A stretch of DNA of 64,000 nucleotides. Origin: Mya arenaria. Lineage: Eukaryota; Mollusca; Bivalvia; Myida; Myidae. Location: NCBI RefSeq assembly GCF_026914265.1, contig NC_069125.1, positions 66,019,479-66,083,478 of the forward strand. The letters run 5' to 3'. This document shows positions 12,793 to 27,700 of this stretch, one piece after another. The position numbers and the translations under genes were made by a program. The notes under the pieces were generated by a model. That model worked only from the letters and a program-made list of their open reading frames with translations, had not been told where the DNA came from and did no database searches. How positions within the stretch are numbered: the first letter of the stretch is position 1; each line of letters opens with the position of its first letter.

Positions 12793-15700
12793 CGTCCACT
12801 GCATGTGTAGAGGCACAACAGCAATATGTAAGAGGACAATTTCAACTGTATGCTGGTTATACAAGGGTCTGGAATGTGTGTCCACCAAGCCATATACTGC
12901 CTGGGGGGATCATGCCTAACATATGTTAGTGACCCCAGCATTGGCCACTGTGATCCTCTCCTGATATTTATACACCTGCTGGACAGATGTCACATCTGCT
13001 GTGTTATGTACCAGTCTACCAGAACGGTTCTCTGTGTTATGTACCAGTCAACCATGTACTAATCTGCCAGACTGGTTCTCTGTGTTATGTTCCAGTCTAC
13101 CATGTACCAGTCTACCAGACTGCGTCTCTGTTTTGTACCAGTCTACCAGAATGGTTCTTTGTGTTATGTACCAGTTAACCATGTTCTTATCTACCAGACT
13201 GGTTCTCTGTGTTATGTAACAATCTACTATGTACCAGTCTACCAGACTGGTTCTCTGTATTGTACCAGTCTATCATAAGCCAGTTAACCAGACTAGTTCT
13301 CTGTGTTGTAAACCAGTCTACCTGACTGGATCTATGTATTGTGAACCAGATTAGTTCTAGAAGAGATATGCTTTGATGAGTGTCGGAAAGAGAGAATAAC
13401 CAGAATCCATGACTCAGTGAGATGGACAAAGTGAGATGGACAAAGAGGGGTGATTAAGCAGATAACATTATTTCTTTAACAATGGCATTTTCTTGTAAAA
13501 TTACTCGATGTACATGTAGCTTACTCGGTTATGAAAAATAATGTACTCTTACATACAATTTTATTATGTGAATCATCTATAGAGGTTGTGTATTCATTGT
13601 GAAATGATAAGACACATTAAATGCTAATGAATTGGTTAATGCAAATGATTCTTTTATAGATCTGACAATGCATTTGTGTAGTTGATAACTTACTCATACA
13701 ACTCTTACTCCACCATATAGAAGAGAATTGTTTGTTCAGGGGTATGCTCGCTTGTAAATATCCTAAAAAGAAATTATGTCTGCTGATTGACTTAAAAAGT
13801 TGGGTTGAGTTTTTCAGCATGTCGGGGCTGTTGATCATATCTCAAAAATTTAATTATGCTAAGGGACATAACACTTCATCTTAGTATTCATGGCTGCAAG
13901 ACAGTTAGCTAACTCCATATGATCCTCAATATAAGTTATAGCACCTGTTTTTGACATGCACTTATTTCATTAATAATGTATGTTATTCAGTGATATATTA
14001 CATATACTAAGTGGCGTATTCAACAACAAAAAAACAGGCAAGCATTTGGCATTTTCACCACGGCGCTCATGTTAACAATTGCATCATTAGTTCATCTCAA
14101 TACAATTCTTAAATTTTTCCTTTTTTGAATTTACATTTTTATAGGTTTTACACATTTTTTTTGGTGTTATATAATAATGATACTTGAATACCACGATAGT
14201 TTTACCACATGTTTTAATGAAGATGATTTCAAAAGGACATATATCTCTAAACTAATTCTGTAATTTGTCCCTTAATTATGATATTTTAGTTTGCACTTTT
14301 TCGCACAGAGGAATAACAGTAAGATTAAAAGGTGATTTTAAATTTCATGAAAACAATGGTTATTGGGAACTTGTTTGCAGTTAGGTTTACATTAAAATCA
14401 TTTACATTTCATCTGAATTATTTCGAACCAATTAAAACCTCTGTAATAGAGTTTACTTCAAGTCTATTATCTCAAGGTTGTTAGGCAGGAAAGTTGATGT
14501 TGTTGTTATTTTTGATGTGATCCAGGTGATGTTTTAAGCAGCATTAGACAGGAACTCTTGCTCAAAACACTGTTGAAGAGATTTTCATATTTGCTGATCA
14601 TGATTTTTAAAAGTGTAGTTACTGTTTACTGTTATTAATATTTTTCTGACGATGTTCCAGTATAAAGTCAACAGGTTTTTTTTTCCTTGTCCACAAGACA
14701 CCATTTATCTTGCAAGTGGTTATCCGTCTGTCTGCATTGGCCAGCTGGTGGCATTTGTTACTTTTCTGTTACAATTCATTTTGGAAATTTGTTTATACTA
14801 ACCTTTTATTTTACCTCAAATATGTTGATAACGTCTTGCCTAGATGCAAATCATTGTGTGCCATTCTATTGTTTACCTGCTTTGTTGTAATTATGCTAAC
14901 ACCAAAACTGTTGTGATAATTTTGGATTAACCCCTTTTTTCAAGATGATCTGAGAGGACTGGTTAGTAAATCAATGCTCATTTGTATGTTTAAATCATAG
15001 AAACGGTAAGATAGAAGATTTGATTACTGTGATTATAAAGGAAATAATAGAACTAGAAATACCCCAGGTTTCTGTGTTAGGTCAGGTATGTGATACATTG
15101 TGTCACCATGACATTTTGTATGTGCAATAATGTCTTTATTCTTAAAATTCCTTTGGAAAAAATAGTTTTTAAACAAGTCCAGATTGTCAAAAAGTAAAAG
15201 ATTGAAAACATTTATTGTTTTAAGGCGGCCAACAATCAGAAACTTTAATTTAATACTAAGCAAACATAAACAGATCATTTGTTTTCACATAAATTCATAA
15301 ATCTTTCTTATTTCAAAATATAAAGAAGTGATTGAGAGAGCTGTTGGAAGTGTTTGAACATTTTGTAAATATTTTAAAGTACATGTATTCTGACTCATTT
15401 CAAAGATATCACTGTTGTAGTTTTGCAACTTTGATATATAGTGTTAAAATGTTGGAATTTGGAATAAAGCAAGCAATTCTTGTGAATTTATTTTGATGAC
15501 AATTTTTGACTAGTGTTCATGAGTTCCTCATAATCATTAAACTAAGATGATCATACAGACCATAGGGCTATCTAATTACCAAACATAGATCCAAATAGTG
15601 AAAGCTCATGTTTTTAAAAAAAATATATGTAGCAGAAGTGTCAGAAATACAACTAAGAATTAAACAGTTAAATCTAAGAAAGCCTAGAGCAATATTTCCA

Positions 15701-17160
15701 GTAATCATTACAATTTACAACCAAGAATAAAGGATATGAAAAATTGATTGAATCATACTACAATAAGATGGCCGAGGTAAGGATAATATTATAAACCTGA
15801 GATGTTTCTTGTTATGCATAGTCCCAATCCTTTCTTTGTAAACTTTCTTTGATTTCTTTTAACTAGGTATTCTTTTTCTTTATTTATTTGAATGCTGTAA
15901 TTTTTATTTAATAACTTTCTGGTTGTTTAGCCAAAGTACATAATTTATGGTATATGGTGTAGCTTTGTTGCATGTTAAATGTATAGCAAGAAAAAAAACT
16001 AAAAAGGATGATTACTCAGTTGATTGTAAATAATTAAAACTCACATTTTCAATTTCAGCTTTAATATTTATTTTCAATCTTGTCTGTTTTCTAAGAAAAC
16101 ACAAGTTGGGTTATTGTGATAGCCTTGATGTCTTCATCGTCTATGTTATAGGTTGTCATAGTGCAAAAGCATTAAACTTTACTAAAATGAAAGTATTAAT
16201 AATAATGTTCATGATATTTAAATGGAACTTGGTGTACATGTTGCCCGAGGCATTAGGTACTTTGTTTTTTGGGGAAAGAGTTATAAGCATTTCAGTAACA
16301 GATTCATTATAAACAGGACAAATATGATTGCTTTTGCTTGTGATGATATATTCTGATGATATTAAATTTGTGGTATATATTTGTTTATGAAGTTTCCCTT
16401 GTCTGCACCTGGCTATATACGGGCTGATTAAAGGGGCATTATTTATCATTCTCATTCCATTATAACGTGGCCTTTATAAGTATCTTTATCAGTCTCTATT
16501 TTAATAACATCTTATTAAAATAGGAAGATTGTTAGAGTTGCACCCTCCACCATGGGAACAATATCATGGCCTTTGGAAATGGACATTAGTAATGGTGTCC
16601 ACTCTGGTGGCTAACTCCAGACTGATTCTATAAGCTATCAGATTTCATATATGATAGAGTACTCGTTTATTGAGTCTGATATTTTTTTCTGTTTTATGTT
16701 AGATCACTTTGCCTAGCTATACAATGACATGCTTCTTATTTTGAAGTTCATACAATTACAATGATTTCTATAAACATGTATATGCACTTTACAACTGTTA
16801 CACTATGCATAATGTGTTAATTTATACTTGTATAATCTGCATGTTTTCGTCTTCATTGATGCCATTATACTGACTGCATTTTCATATTGTTTTTTATATT
16901 GTGAAGTATTTTTACATAGTAAAATAAGATAACAATCTCCGTTGTGTCTGTCTTGGTCACCAAATCATTATGTGTCTCCTTTTCATGAAAGGGAGAAACA
17001 TTATGTTGTTTTTATCAGTATTCTCACCCTCTCCCTTTGTCTAAAGTTATCTCCCCTCCAAAGGTTTTAAAGTTGACAATCAAGGCAACAAATATAACTC
17101 TTGGTCTAACTGTAACACATTTATCTCCCCTTGTTCTTTGAATTTCTTGAATAAAATTTG
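12793..17160 (+). other. Probable 3' UTR and downstream DNA of the kinase gene
   Basis: AT-rich sequence without a convincing coding exon. AATAAA occurs at 15463-15468 and 17150-17155, and either could end the transcript. Apart from the repeat at 13000-13335 I see nothing structured. Confidence 0.4.
13000..13335. repeat. Hairpin-forming minisatellite, 33-48-bp units
   Basis: Repeated blocks of CTGTGTTATGTACCAGTCTACC followed by AGACTGGTTCT, some with an extra AACCATGTA segment. ACCAGTCT-ACC-AGACTGGT forms an 8-bp stem with a 3-base loop, so a transcript through here would carry a row of small hairpins. The array begins about 210 bp after the kinase stop codon. Confidence 0.75.
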
Positions 17161-18709
17161 TGAGATACACGACTGGAACACTTCTGGAAGGAACTGAATG
17201 AAGCTCTGAACATTAATTGATAGCAATGTGAAGTTACGTGCAGCAAAGGAATTTTGAAACTTGGTCGCTTTTGATAGGATTGTTTTTCAAACAAAGCTTG
17301 TCTGAGGAATAACTCAGAAACCACTGAAGGGTTGATCATTCATGTATGGTATTGTGAATTAATGCCTTACTCGGAAGGTCTGCAAGAAAATTCATGAAAC
17401 ATGGGACATAGATTATAACATATATGATGATTAGAAATTGTGGACTGCTAAATATTTATAACTCTTGGACCCATGTAAGGAACCATTGCGCTTTTATGAG
17501 TTTGTGCAAACTCTTTGTGTTCATGTTTTGTGAAGACGCATAGGTCGTTATAATGAATTTGAATTTCATTGATACTTTCACAAAAGTCTGTACATTATTT
17601 CATTGTTAATAAATTGTTAAGAAAATACAAACGAAACCATTTCGAGTGATGCTATTTTTAAAGTTTGATATTTCTTGTGAGTAGAAAAAAACTAAAATCA
17701 GAATTTTGCCTTATGTCATTAATTGTCCATTTCCCTTAATTATTTGAATATCACGCGCGTTTGTTATCAGATTCTAGTTCATTAGTCACTTGCATAAATA
17801 GCGAAACGTCTTTTTCGTCGTATTTCACAGGCGTGCGATATAAGGAAAATATTCGACGATTTAGTCTATTGTCGGTGGTTTTGTTTGGAATTTCATGGTC
17901 GCAAAGTACTGAAAAATTATAATATGTCATCCAAAAATCAATGACATACGTTCAGGGTTTTTTGTATTTATAACGATCATAATTTCTTCTTTCGCGTGTA
18001 TAAATAATGGTTGATCTCGTGCATATATATGACAAAAAATAATGTTAAAATGTTTTGATTTTTAAATAAAAAATAATGTTAAAATGTAACTTACATTTCA
18101 AGGTAAAAAGATTTTGGGGTGTTATTTCAGCGATCTTGCTGATTTTGTACAAACAAATTAGTTATTTCATATTCTCAAAGACTATGTAATTCAATGACAC
18201 TTCCAAAATACAAGCAAATGAAAGAGTTGCCACAAATAGGGTAGTTAGTGCATTTTGACATTAAGAAAATAAAGGTCGTGCTAGCAAGACATTGGACATT
18301 TAAAAAAAAAATCATTTTTTGAGTGGCCAAGGTAATAAGATTATTGGCTTTGACCTCGTTGTATAAGAAGCCGAACCCAAAGAATTCAGTGAAGGTACTT
18401 CAAAATTTAATCAGGTTAATTTATCATGGTAGATGTTTATGTTCAGAACATTAGCGCCATGAACATATCATTTACCTCTCTATTAGTACATAAAAATGTT
18501 TATGTTAAATCTTAGACGCAGTGTCTATTCTTTATATGAACCTTCTCATACGAATGAAAAACATGTATAGTGTTCGATATTACCAAATGAACTTTTAGAA
18601 GTCACGAAGAGGTCGAAAATAGTTTTTCCCCGTAGTTGCTAGTTGATTTTAACAAAACTTTGCTTTTTCAGCGACACGATGCGACATATCTGATCCGGTT
18701 ATTGCAACC
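17161..18709. other. Intergenic spacer before gene A
   Basis: AT-rich sequence with no supported gene. A short direct repeat of AAAAAATAATGTTAAAATG occurs near 18035 and 18067. A promoter for gene A should lie near the right end, but I see no convincing TATA box or initiator. Confidence 0.35.
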
Positions 18710-21700
18710 ATGATGACTACACGCGGAGTTTGGTTTTTATTTTGTGTTATCTATGTTAAAGGTAAAATGATATAATTTCAGTTTATTTTTGCCGATTTCC
18801 AAAATATTATTATACCAATACCTGAAAAACGTCATTTCTGCGTTGACTTGCTCGCCCCGGGTCGAGCGTTCATGTTTGATTGCGCGAAAAAAAGTATCCA
18901 TCTTTTTATAAGATTTACATTTTCTTCTATTTTTTATTGAGACTTTACATTTTGTGTGTAATATTTAGAACGGAACTTTTCGTCTCTCAAAAAGAACGCG
19001 GAATTTTGAAACGCCGTTTACATTGAGTCTCGTCTTGGTGCCGTCGGAGAGTAAACTTAAAAGAGCAGGGAACGGTTAAAATATAAAATAAATTTATAAA
19101 AAATACTGAGAGAACGTGACTCATTTTGTCATCAATCTTTTAAATCGCTCCTGAAATGCATTTCAAGATATATCTGGATTGTCCTTCACCAACCTGGACC
19201 AGACGATAGATGTTAACAGTAGCACGGAAGTAGGCAGCACGGTATTCACCGTAGAAACGGATGACGATGACGTAAATGCTGTTTCGATGACATCGCAATC
19301 TACACTTTTTCAACTGGACACCACCGATAACAGTAAAGAAAATCTAAAATTTGCTTTGCTTTATTTAAAAACATCAGAAACATTTCTGTCGAAACAAAAG
19401 TATTATTATCTACATGTTTAAAAAATATCGTAGTTTTCGAAGATTACGTTACTGTGAAAAAGATAACTCGCCTTTTTCGTTACATTGTATACATATAATA
19501 TACTTTTATAAAAATACGTTTATAATATATATATGCCTTAAATATGTAAACACATGCATAATATATACGGCAAGTTGAAGGACTTTCAGAACCACAGTAC
19601 GATAAACAATAACACAAAATGTCCGTCCAAAATGGACTTTTTGTAGATTTCTGACGAGCTTTCTTTTTCACCTTTTTGTAATTATGATTATTTTAAGATA
19701 CAATTATGAAAACTTTATGCAGAATAATGTCTGACAGATTCATGTTTAAAAAATAAAATAATTAAAAACAATAAATGGTGACCATGTATGTTGCTTATGT
19801 TGAGCGCCATTAGGCTGTCTGGATGTTCCGCGGCTTTATGTTATAAATTTACTGTATTTTCGATATATGGCCAACCATAATTTCTGCCCACTACCAGCAT
19901 TTAATACATATACAACTAATAACAGTTATGACTTATTTGTGCTATGTTTCCGCGAGTATTTGCATTCTCGGCGATTATCAGTTCTTCGGGTGCTAAGGCC
20001 TGGCTCCGCCATGTATTAACCTCTAAATAATTAGCACTCTTATCTAAGACTGTAACAGCAGTATATAAAATAATGTTTGTTGTAGTGGAACATTTCAATA
20101 AGATTATGTTTTTTGTAGGATTAGAAACACAAATTAAAACAAATTACATTTTCCGTTTTTAAGGATCCGTCGTTGTGATGGATTGTTTGACGGCGGGTTA
20201 CCAGGAAGTCGTTAGTTTCCAGGCAACGGATGGAATCAGCGTCGTTACAGCGTCATTGACCTTGGATGTCCTTGACAACGTATGTATATTTATATTGATG
20301 AAATATCGGCGTGCATAGGTTCTTTTGCGTGCAGTTGAAAGTATTCCAGGTGGCAAAGATTTCGATAGAGAAAATGTCCACAGGGTCGACCGAAGTTTGA
20401 TAGGCAGTACAAATATCTCGTTCTGGTAGTATTGCTTATTGAATACCGACATTTATGTATGTACCTTTCATAAAATAAATTGTTAAAAAAAGAACGAGGA
20501 CAATGTATTTTGATGGTGATGGTGATGGTTATAATGATGCTTGTGGTGTTTGTGGCGCTTTTACTGCCACTGCTGCTAGTTAGAATTTATTTTAAATGCC
20601 ATATCTTCTGCTGATATCACTACCAAATTATTATTGCATTTCGATGTGCTCGCTAAAAGTTCAAATGGTTACATAATAGTACATTTACTTACTTAAATCT
20701 TTTCATTCAAGATATTAATGATGTATTTCATATATCGAGCACTTTAAGTATAAAAGAGAAACGAGATATCATAACGACTACAATGCTAATATTTTCTTTT
20801 GCTGTAGTAGTGAAATATTGAGCACTTTTGATTTTGGCACCGGAACATTTCCGATCGTGACTAGCAAATAACAAAATAGAGATAAATCCCTTGATTTAAA
20901 GAGCTTTTAAACGCGTTAAACTATTTATGTAGTTTCAATTATTATACTTTTTATAAATATTGAAATATCAGTTGTTGATTTGTTGATTTATCAAATATAT
21001 CGTGTTAAGCTTATCAACTCTTTTGATCAATGATATCATCCACCTGGATATGAGGTTGTTAGGATTAATCAATTGTCACTTGAACATGCAGGGGGTGATT
21101 TGTCATTAATCCTATAAGATTAACAGGTTACTGTGGCCTTAGTCATTAGCTTTATAGTAACTACAACAGTCTTAAATATGCACGAACATCAGTTCATAAT
21201 TTTCATTCCGTCAACTTTGCGCTACTTGCGTTTCTTTCAAGTGAAATTCAAACAAAAAATATAGGAAAGAACGAAAATTTGACCCTTAAATCATTCACTT
21301 CACGTCTAAGATCATTCACTTCACAACTTAGATCATTCACTACACGTCTAAGAGCATTCACTTCACGTCTAAGAGCATTCACTTCACGTCTTATCTAGCA
21401 TTCACTTCACGTCTAAGATAATTCACTTCACGACTAAGAGCATTCACTTCACGTCTTAGAGCATTCACTTCACGTCTAAGATAATTCATTTCACGTCTAA
21501 GAGCATTCACTTCACGTCTAAGAGCATTCACTTCACGACTAAGATCATTCACTTCACGTCTAAGAACATTCATTTCACGCCTAAGAGCATTCACTTCACG
21601 TCTAAGATCATTCACTTCGCGTCTAAGATCATTCACTTCACGTCTAAGAGCATTCACTTCACTTCTAAGAGCATTCACTTCACGACTAAGATAATTCACT

Positions 21701-24700
21701 TCACGACTAAGATCATTCACTTCACGACTAAGAGAATTCACTTCACGACTAAGATCATTCACTTCACGACTAAGATCATTCACTTCACGACTAAGATCAT
21801 TCACTTCACGACTAAGATCATTCACTTCGCGACTAAGAGCATTCACTTCACGTTTAAGAGCATTCACTTTACGTCTAAGAGCATTCACTTCACGTCTTAG
21901 ATCATTCACTTCCGACTTAGATCATTCACTTCACGTCTTAAATCATTCACTTCACGTCTAAGATCATTCACTTCACGTCTTAGATCATTCACTTCACGAC
22001 TAAGATCATTCACTTAACGTATTAGATCATTCACTACACGACTAAGATCATTCACTTCACAACTAAGATCATTCACTTCACGTCTTAGAGCATTCTTTTT
22101 ACGTCTAAGAGAATTCACTTCACGTCTTAGATCATTCACTTCACGTCTAAGAGCATTTACTTCACGTCTTAGAATATTCACTTCACGTCTAAGTTCATTC
22201 ACTTCACGTCTAAGAGAATTCACTTCACGTCTAAGAGCATTCACTTCACATCTAAGATCATTCACTTCACGTCTTAGATCATTCACTTCACGACTAAGAT
22301 CATTCACTTCACGTCTAAGATCATTCACTACACGACTAAGATCATTCATTTCACCATTTATATCATTCACTTCACGTCTAAGAGTATTCATTTCACGTCT
22401 AAGAGCATTCACTTCACGTCTAAGAGCATTCACTTCACGTCTAAGATCATTCACTACACGACTAAGATCATTCACTTCAAAAGCATTAACTTCACGCCTA
22501 AGAACATTCTCTTAACGCCTTAGAGCGTTCACTTCACAACTAAGAACATTCACTTTACGTCTAGAAACATTCACTTCACGACTAAGAGCATTCACTTCAC
22601 GTCAAAGAGCATTCACTTCACGTCTAAGAGAATTTACTTCACGCCTAAGAACATTCTATTCAAGCCTAAGAGCGTTCATTTCACAACTAAGAACATTCAC
22701 TTCACGTCTAGAAACATTCACTTCACGACTAAGAACATTCACTTCACGTCTAAGAGCATTCACTTCACGTCAAAGAACATTTACTTCACGCCTAAAAACA
22801 TTCTCTTCACGCCAAAGAGCGTTCACTTCACAACTAAGAACATTCACTTCACGTCTAGAAACATTCACTTCCCGATTAAGAGCATTCACTTCACGTCTAA
22901 CAGCATTCACTTCACGACTTAGATAATTTACTTCACGTCTAAGATCATTCACTTCACGTCTAAGAGCATTCACTTCACGACTGAGATCATTCACTTCACG
23001 ACCAAGATTATTCACTTCACGTCTAAGATAATTCACTTCACGTCTAAGAGCATTCACTTCACGACTAAGAGCATTCACTTCACTTCTAAGAGCATTCACT
23101 TCACGACTAAGATAATTCACTTCACGACTAAGATCATTCACTTCACGACTAAGAGAATTCACTTCACGTTTAAGAGCATTCACTACACGACTAAGATCAT
23201 TCACTTCACAACTAAGATCATTCACTTCACGTCTAAGATCATTCATTTCACGTCTTAGAGCATTCACTTCACGTCTAAGATCATTTACTAAACGATTAAG
23301 ATCATTCACTTCACGTATTAGAGCATTCATTTCACGTCTTAGAGCATTCACTTCACGTCTAAGAGCATTCACTTCACGTCTAAGAGCATTCACTTCACGT
23401 CTAAGAGCATTTACTTCAAGCCTAAGAACATTCTCTTCACGCCTAAGAGCGTTCACTTCCCAACTAAGAACATTCACTTTACGTCTAGAAACATTCACTT
23501 CACGACTAAGAGCATTCACTTCACGTCTAAGAGCATTCACTTCACGTGTAAGAGAATTTACTTCACGCCTAAGAACATTCTATTCACGCCTAAGAGCGTT
23601 CACTTCACAACTAAGAATATTCACTTCACATCTAGAAACATTCACTTCACGACTAAGATCATTCACTTCTTTACGTCTAAGATCATTTACTTTACAACTA
23701 AGAGCATTCACTTCACCACTTAGAGCATTCACTTCACGACTAAGATCATTCACTGCTTCACGTCTAAGCTCATTTACTTCACAACTAAGAGCATTCACTT
23801 CACGTCGTCTAAGATCATTTAATTCACGACTAAGATAATTCATTTCACGTCTAAGAGCATTCACTTCACAACTTAAATCATTCACTTCACGACTTAGATA
23901 ATTCATTTCACGTCTTAGAGCATTCACTTCACGACTAAGATCATTTATTTCACGTCTAAGAGCATTCACTTAACAACTAAGATAATTCATTTCACGTCTA
24001 AGAGCATTCACTTCACGACTAAGATAATTCATTTCACGTCTAAGAGCATTCATTTCACAACTTAAATCATTCACTTCACGACTTAGATAATTCATTTCAC
24101 GTCTAAGAGCATTCACTTCACGACTAAGATCATTCATTTCACGTCTAAGAGCATTCACTTCACGACTAAGATCATTCATTTCACGTCTAAGAGCATTCGC
24201 TTTACAATTAAGATCATTCACTTCACGTCTTAGAGCATTCACTTTACGATTAATATCGTCGATGAAACGGGCCCCAGGGATGTAATTCACAGACTCTGGT
24301 GCCCAAAATGCACCAAAAGGTTGCGCCTCTAAGTTAAATGGGGCTCTAACGTAAATTCCTGGACCGCCCGTGGTGACGGTTTTAGAAGGGCATTTTGAAC
24401 CGACATCGATTGTTCTTACTTTTCGGTTATTTTTTAAACTTTTTGGAAATAAATAAGAATTATATACGCGTACATAATCGTGAAATTAACACATTTACGA
24501 GTTTGCGTTCATCTCAAAAACATGATATTTTCAAAGTGACATATGCTATGAGATCATATATATTTTTGTTCCATCTAAAATCAAGTTTTCTTCTGCATGT
24601 AAGTGTATATTAGTTTATTAATTATTTATCCTCAAAGGCTTGATATCATCTCTTAAAATAACTTCTTACACAGAGGAACGATATATTGATTGCGACTGAG

Positions 24701-27700
24701 CGTCGAAATGACGTCTGGTTTTGAGTCTTCTTTACGTGACGCATTTTATACAAAAATCGCAACAAGAAATGATTAACAGACTGTTTTTATTCGGTTCATC
24801 TTTTAAATTATTAATCGAATGAAACTGTTCCCTATCAAACGGGATATTTTATACGTATCTGCTTTTACCAGTTATGTTTGTTTTGTTGTTGTTTTTGTTG
24901 ATAGCTTATTTTTTGTTTTGTCTATCATCGATTTCTTTAAACAATAAAAGACGTCGAATGGCTTGAAAAATGTACTTTTATACAAAAGGTTACACGTATT
25001 TGGTTTGAACGTTTTTTACAAATCACAAGACTATTTTTCAAAATAAAAGTCTGAATTATAAAGTAAATTCTATTTTCTTTAAAGTCTTTCAAACCCTCAA
25101 ACTGGTAAACCTATTGATGAAAAATGTTGGACGTATGGCAAAATATTATGTGTATCCATTATATTAAATTGATTAAAAAACAAACAATGTAAGGTGACAT
25201 CAAGGTCTCGATCCTCACCACATGAAATTGGGGAAGAAAAAGCCCGCAATATTTCCTTTTCACATTCTCGCATCTTTTTTCTTTCAACTGAGTTAACGTA
25301 TCAAAGTTTTCCTAAAATATCGTGTTATTTTCACTGCTATTAACATGTTTTGTCAAGAAACTGTTATTAACATGTTAACGACAACAAACAATTCTGTCTG
25401 TCTATCTGTCTGCCTGTCTGTCTGAAAATCGACGAATGTAACGTCATTTCGGAAATGACAGCGTTGAAATTGTGTCCCAGCCCTGTGCGCGCCGACGTTT
25501 GATTTGGAATTCAGATAGGATTCAGAATTCAAAAATGTGAAAATTATCAAAATGATATTTCATTGATAGAATTCTTTGAGCCACAGGACATCATTTAATA
25601 AATGACATTTATCGAAATATAAGTATATAAGAGACAGAAAATGTGTTGAATTTTGATATTATTTCACTCGTGATTATTTATTTTGTGTTTTTTTTCCGTG
25701 AACGATCAGTGAAATAAAATCGACCTTAACTCACCATATTATACATGTAGAAAATAATGACGATGTATATATAAATATCACCATGCGATATGAATTACCG
25801 ACATTCATACGATCCTACGGTTGTCTCAAACAGGGTCCTGTCATCAACAACTTACCTGCTACAGTTTACATGTCGGAGCCGGCCAATAACGGATTGGCGA
25901 CCTTATATACGGTTGACGTGTATGACGGTTGTGATGATGTCAGCTGTGACGTAACAGACATATCTCCGAGCGGTTATAATGTCTGGATGAAGAGTAAGTT
26001 GCGATGGTACTTTTGAATACAACCTTCATTTTCAGCCAATGAAATTGCAGATAGGCAACCATTAGAGTAGAAGACTCAATCATTAAGATTTTCAACTTCC
26101 GTTCCACTTCCTCCGCCCATTCTTAATCATTAAGAATAAACTTCATGTCATCTAACTATTACTTAAAAATGTATTCAGGTGTGCACACTGAAGTTTATGA
26201 CAATGTTGAGTAAATAATAATCTGGTGACTCCTGATAAGATGCTACCACTCATCAACAGAGAAATGTGTTATGAAGAACAAGTTTTTGTCATATAGTGTT
26301 ATGTAAGAAATAAAGATAAACGAAATCTGAAATCACCAGACACATAAATATAAAAGGCGTTTATTGAAGGCCACGATGGATCTTTCGTTCACTTATTTTC
26401 AGTTTTGAATTTTTACAGATCGCTCAAATTTTACACCTTATCGTTAGATAAAAATGGTGTATGCCTTCTACCATTTCAGTTAAACAAACATTAGTAAAAA
26501 TGTTTTTTTAAAATTATCTTTTAACACAAGGGTACTTTTTTATATCTGCCCGTGGGCAGCATTATAAGTATTTTCCATGACTGAGAGTGTAAGATAGGTT
26601 CATCCCAATCCGAGCGTAGGTTGTTTTGCGCGAGTTTCTTCCACCATAGATAAGTAGATCCAAAAATTTAACCATGCTAGAAATTCTTTTCTCCCACCTC
26701 AGATAAGTAGATCCAATAATTTAACCATGCTAGAAATTCTTATCTTGCCCACGGGCGAAGATAAAATGCCCGTATGGAACTCCTTATTAATGGTCACGAC
26801 ATTGAAGTTACCTCCCTTGTTGAAGACAGTCGTCTGTAGCATCATAGAAACCTTGTCTTGTGGCAATATTTAGATTGCTAATTAACTATTTCTCGCTTCA
26901 AATGTCACCATAAAAAAGTTTTCACGCACCTTTCATGAAATAATGCTCCACTCTCATCAGTACTATTTAAAGACCGCTTTGACTATTTACATAATCTGAA
27001 TCAATGCGCGCATATCCATGACAACAACGAGTTATCAAATATCCATACGCATTATTTTCACAACGCACAAAAGAGTTCCAGGAAAAATACATTTTTACTT
27101 AATTTTGTTGAACTGAGGTGGGAGAAAAAGCATCTACCATAGCCGCTCGTGTAAGATAGGTTCATCCCGACCCTCGCGCAGGGTGTTTTGCGGAAACTCG
27201 GTAAACCTATGCTCGGGTCGGGATGAACCTATCTTACACTCTCTGCCATGGAAGATACTTATAATCTTGCCCACGGGCAAAGATAAAACAAGTACCCGTA
27301 TGGAACTCCTTTTAATGGTCTTCACATTGTAATTACCTCCCTTGTTGAAGACTATCGTCTGTAGCATCATAGAAACCTTGTCTTGTGGCAATATTTAGAA
27401 TGCTCATTAATTATTTATCGCTTCAAATGTCACCATAAAAAGTTTTCACAAAACTCTCCTCATAAAGACCGATTTGACTAATAACATAATCTGAATCACT
27501 GCGCGCATATCCATGACAACCACGAATTATCACATATCCATACGCATTTATTTTCACTACGCACAAAAGAGTTCCAGCAAAAAATACATTTTTACTAAAT
27601 TTTGTTGAACTGAGGTGGGAGAAAAAGCATCTACCATAGCCGCTCGGGTAAGATCGGGTCGGGATGAACATATCTTACATTCTCGGCCATGGAAGATACT

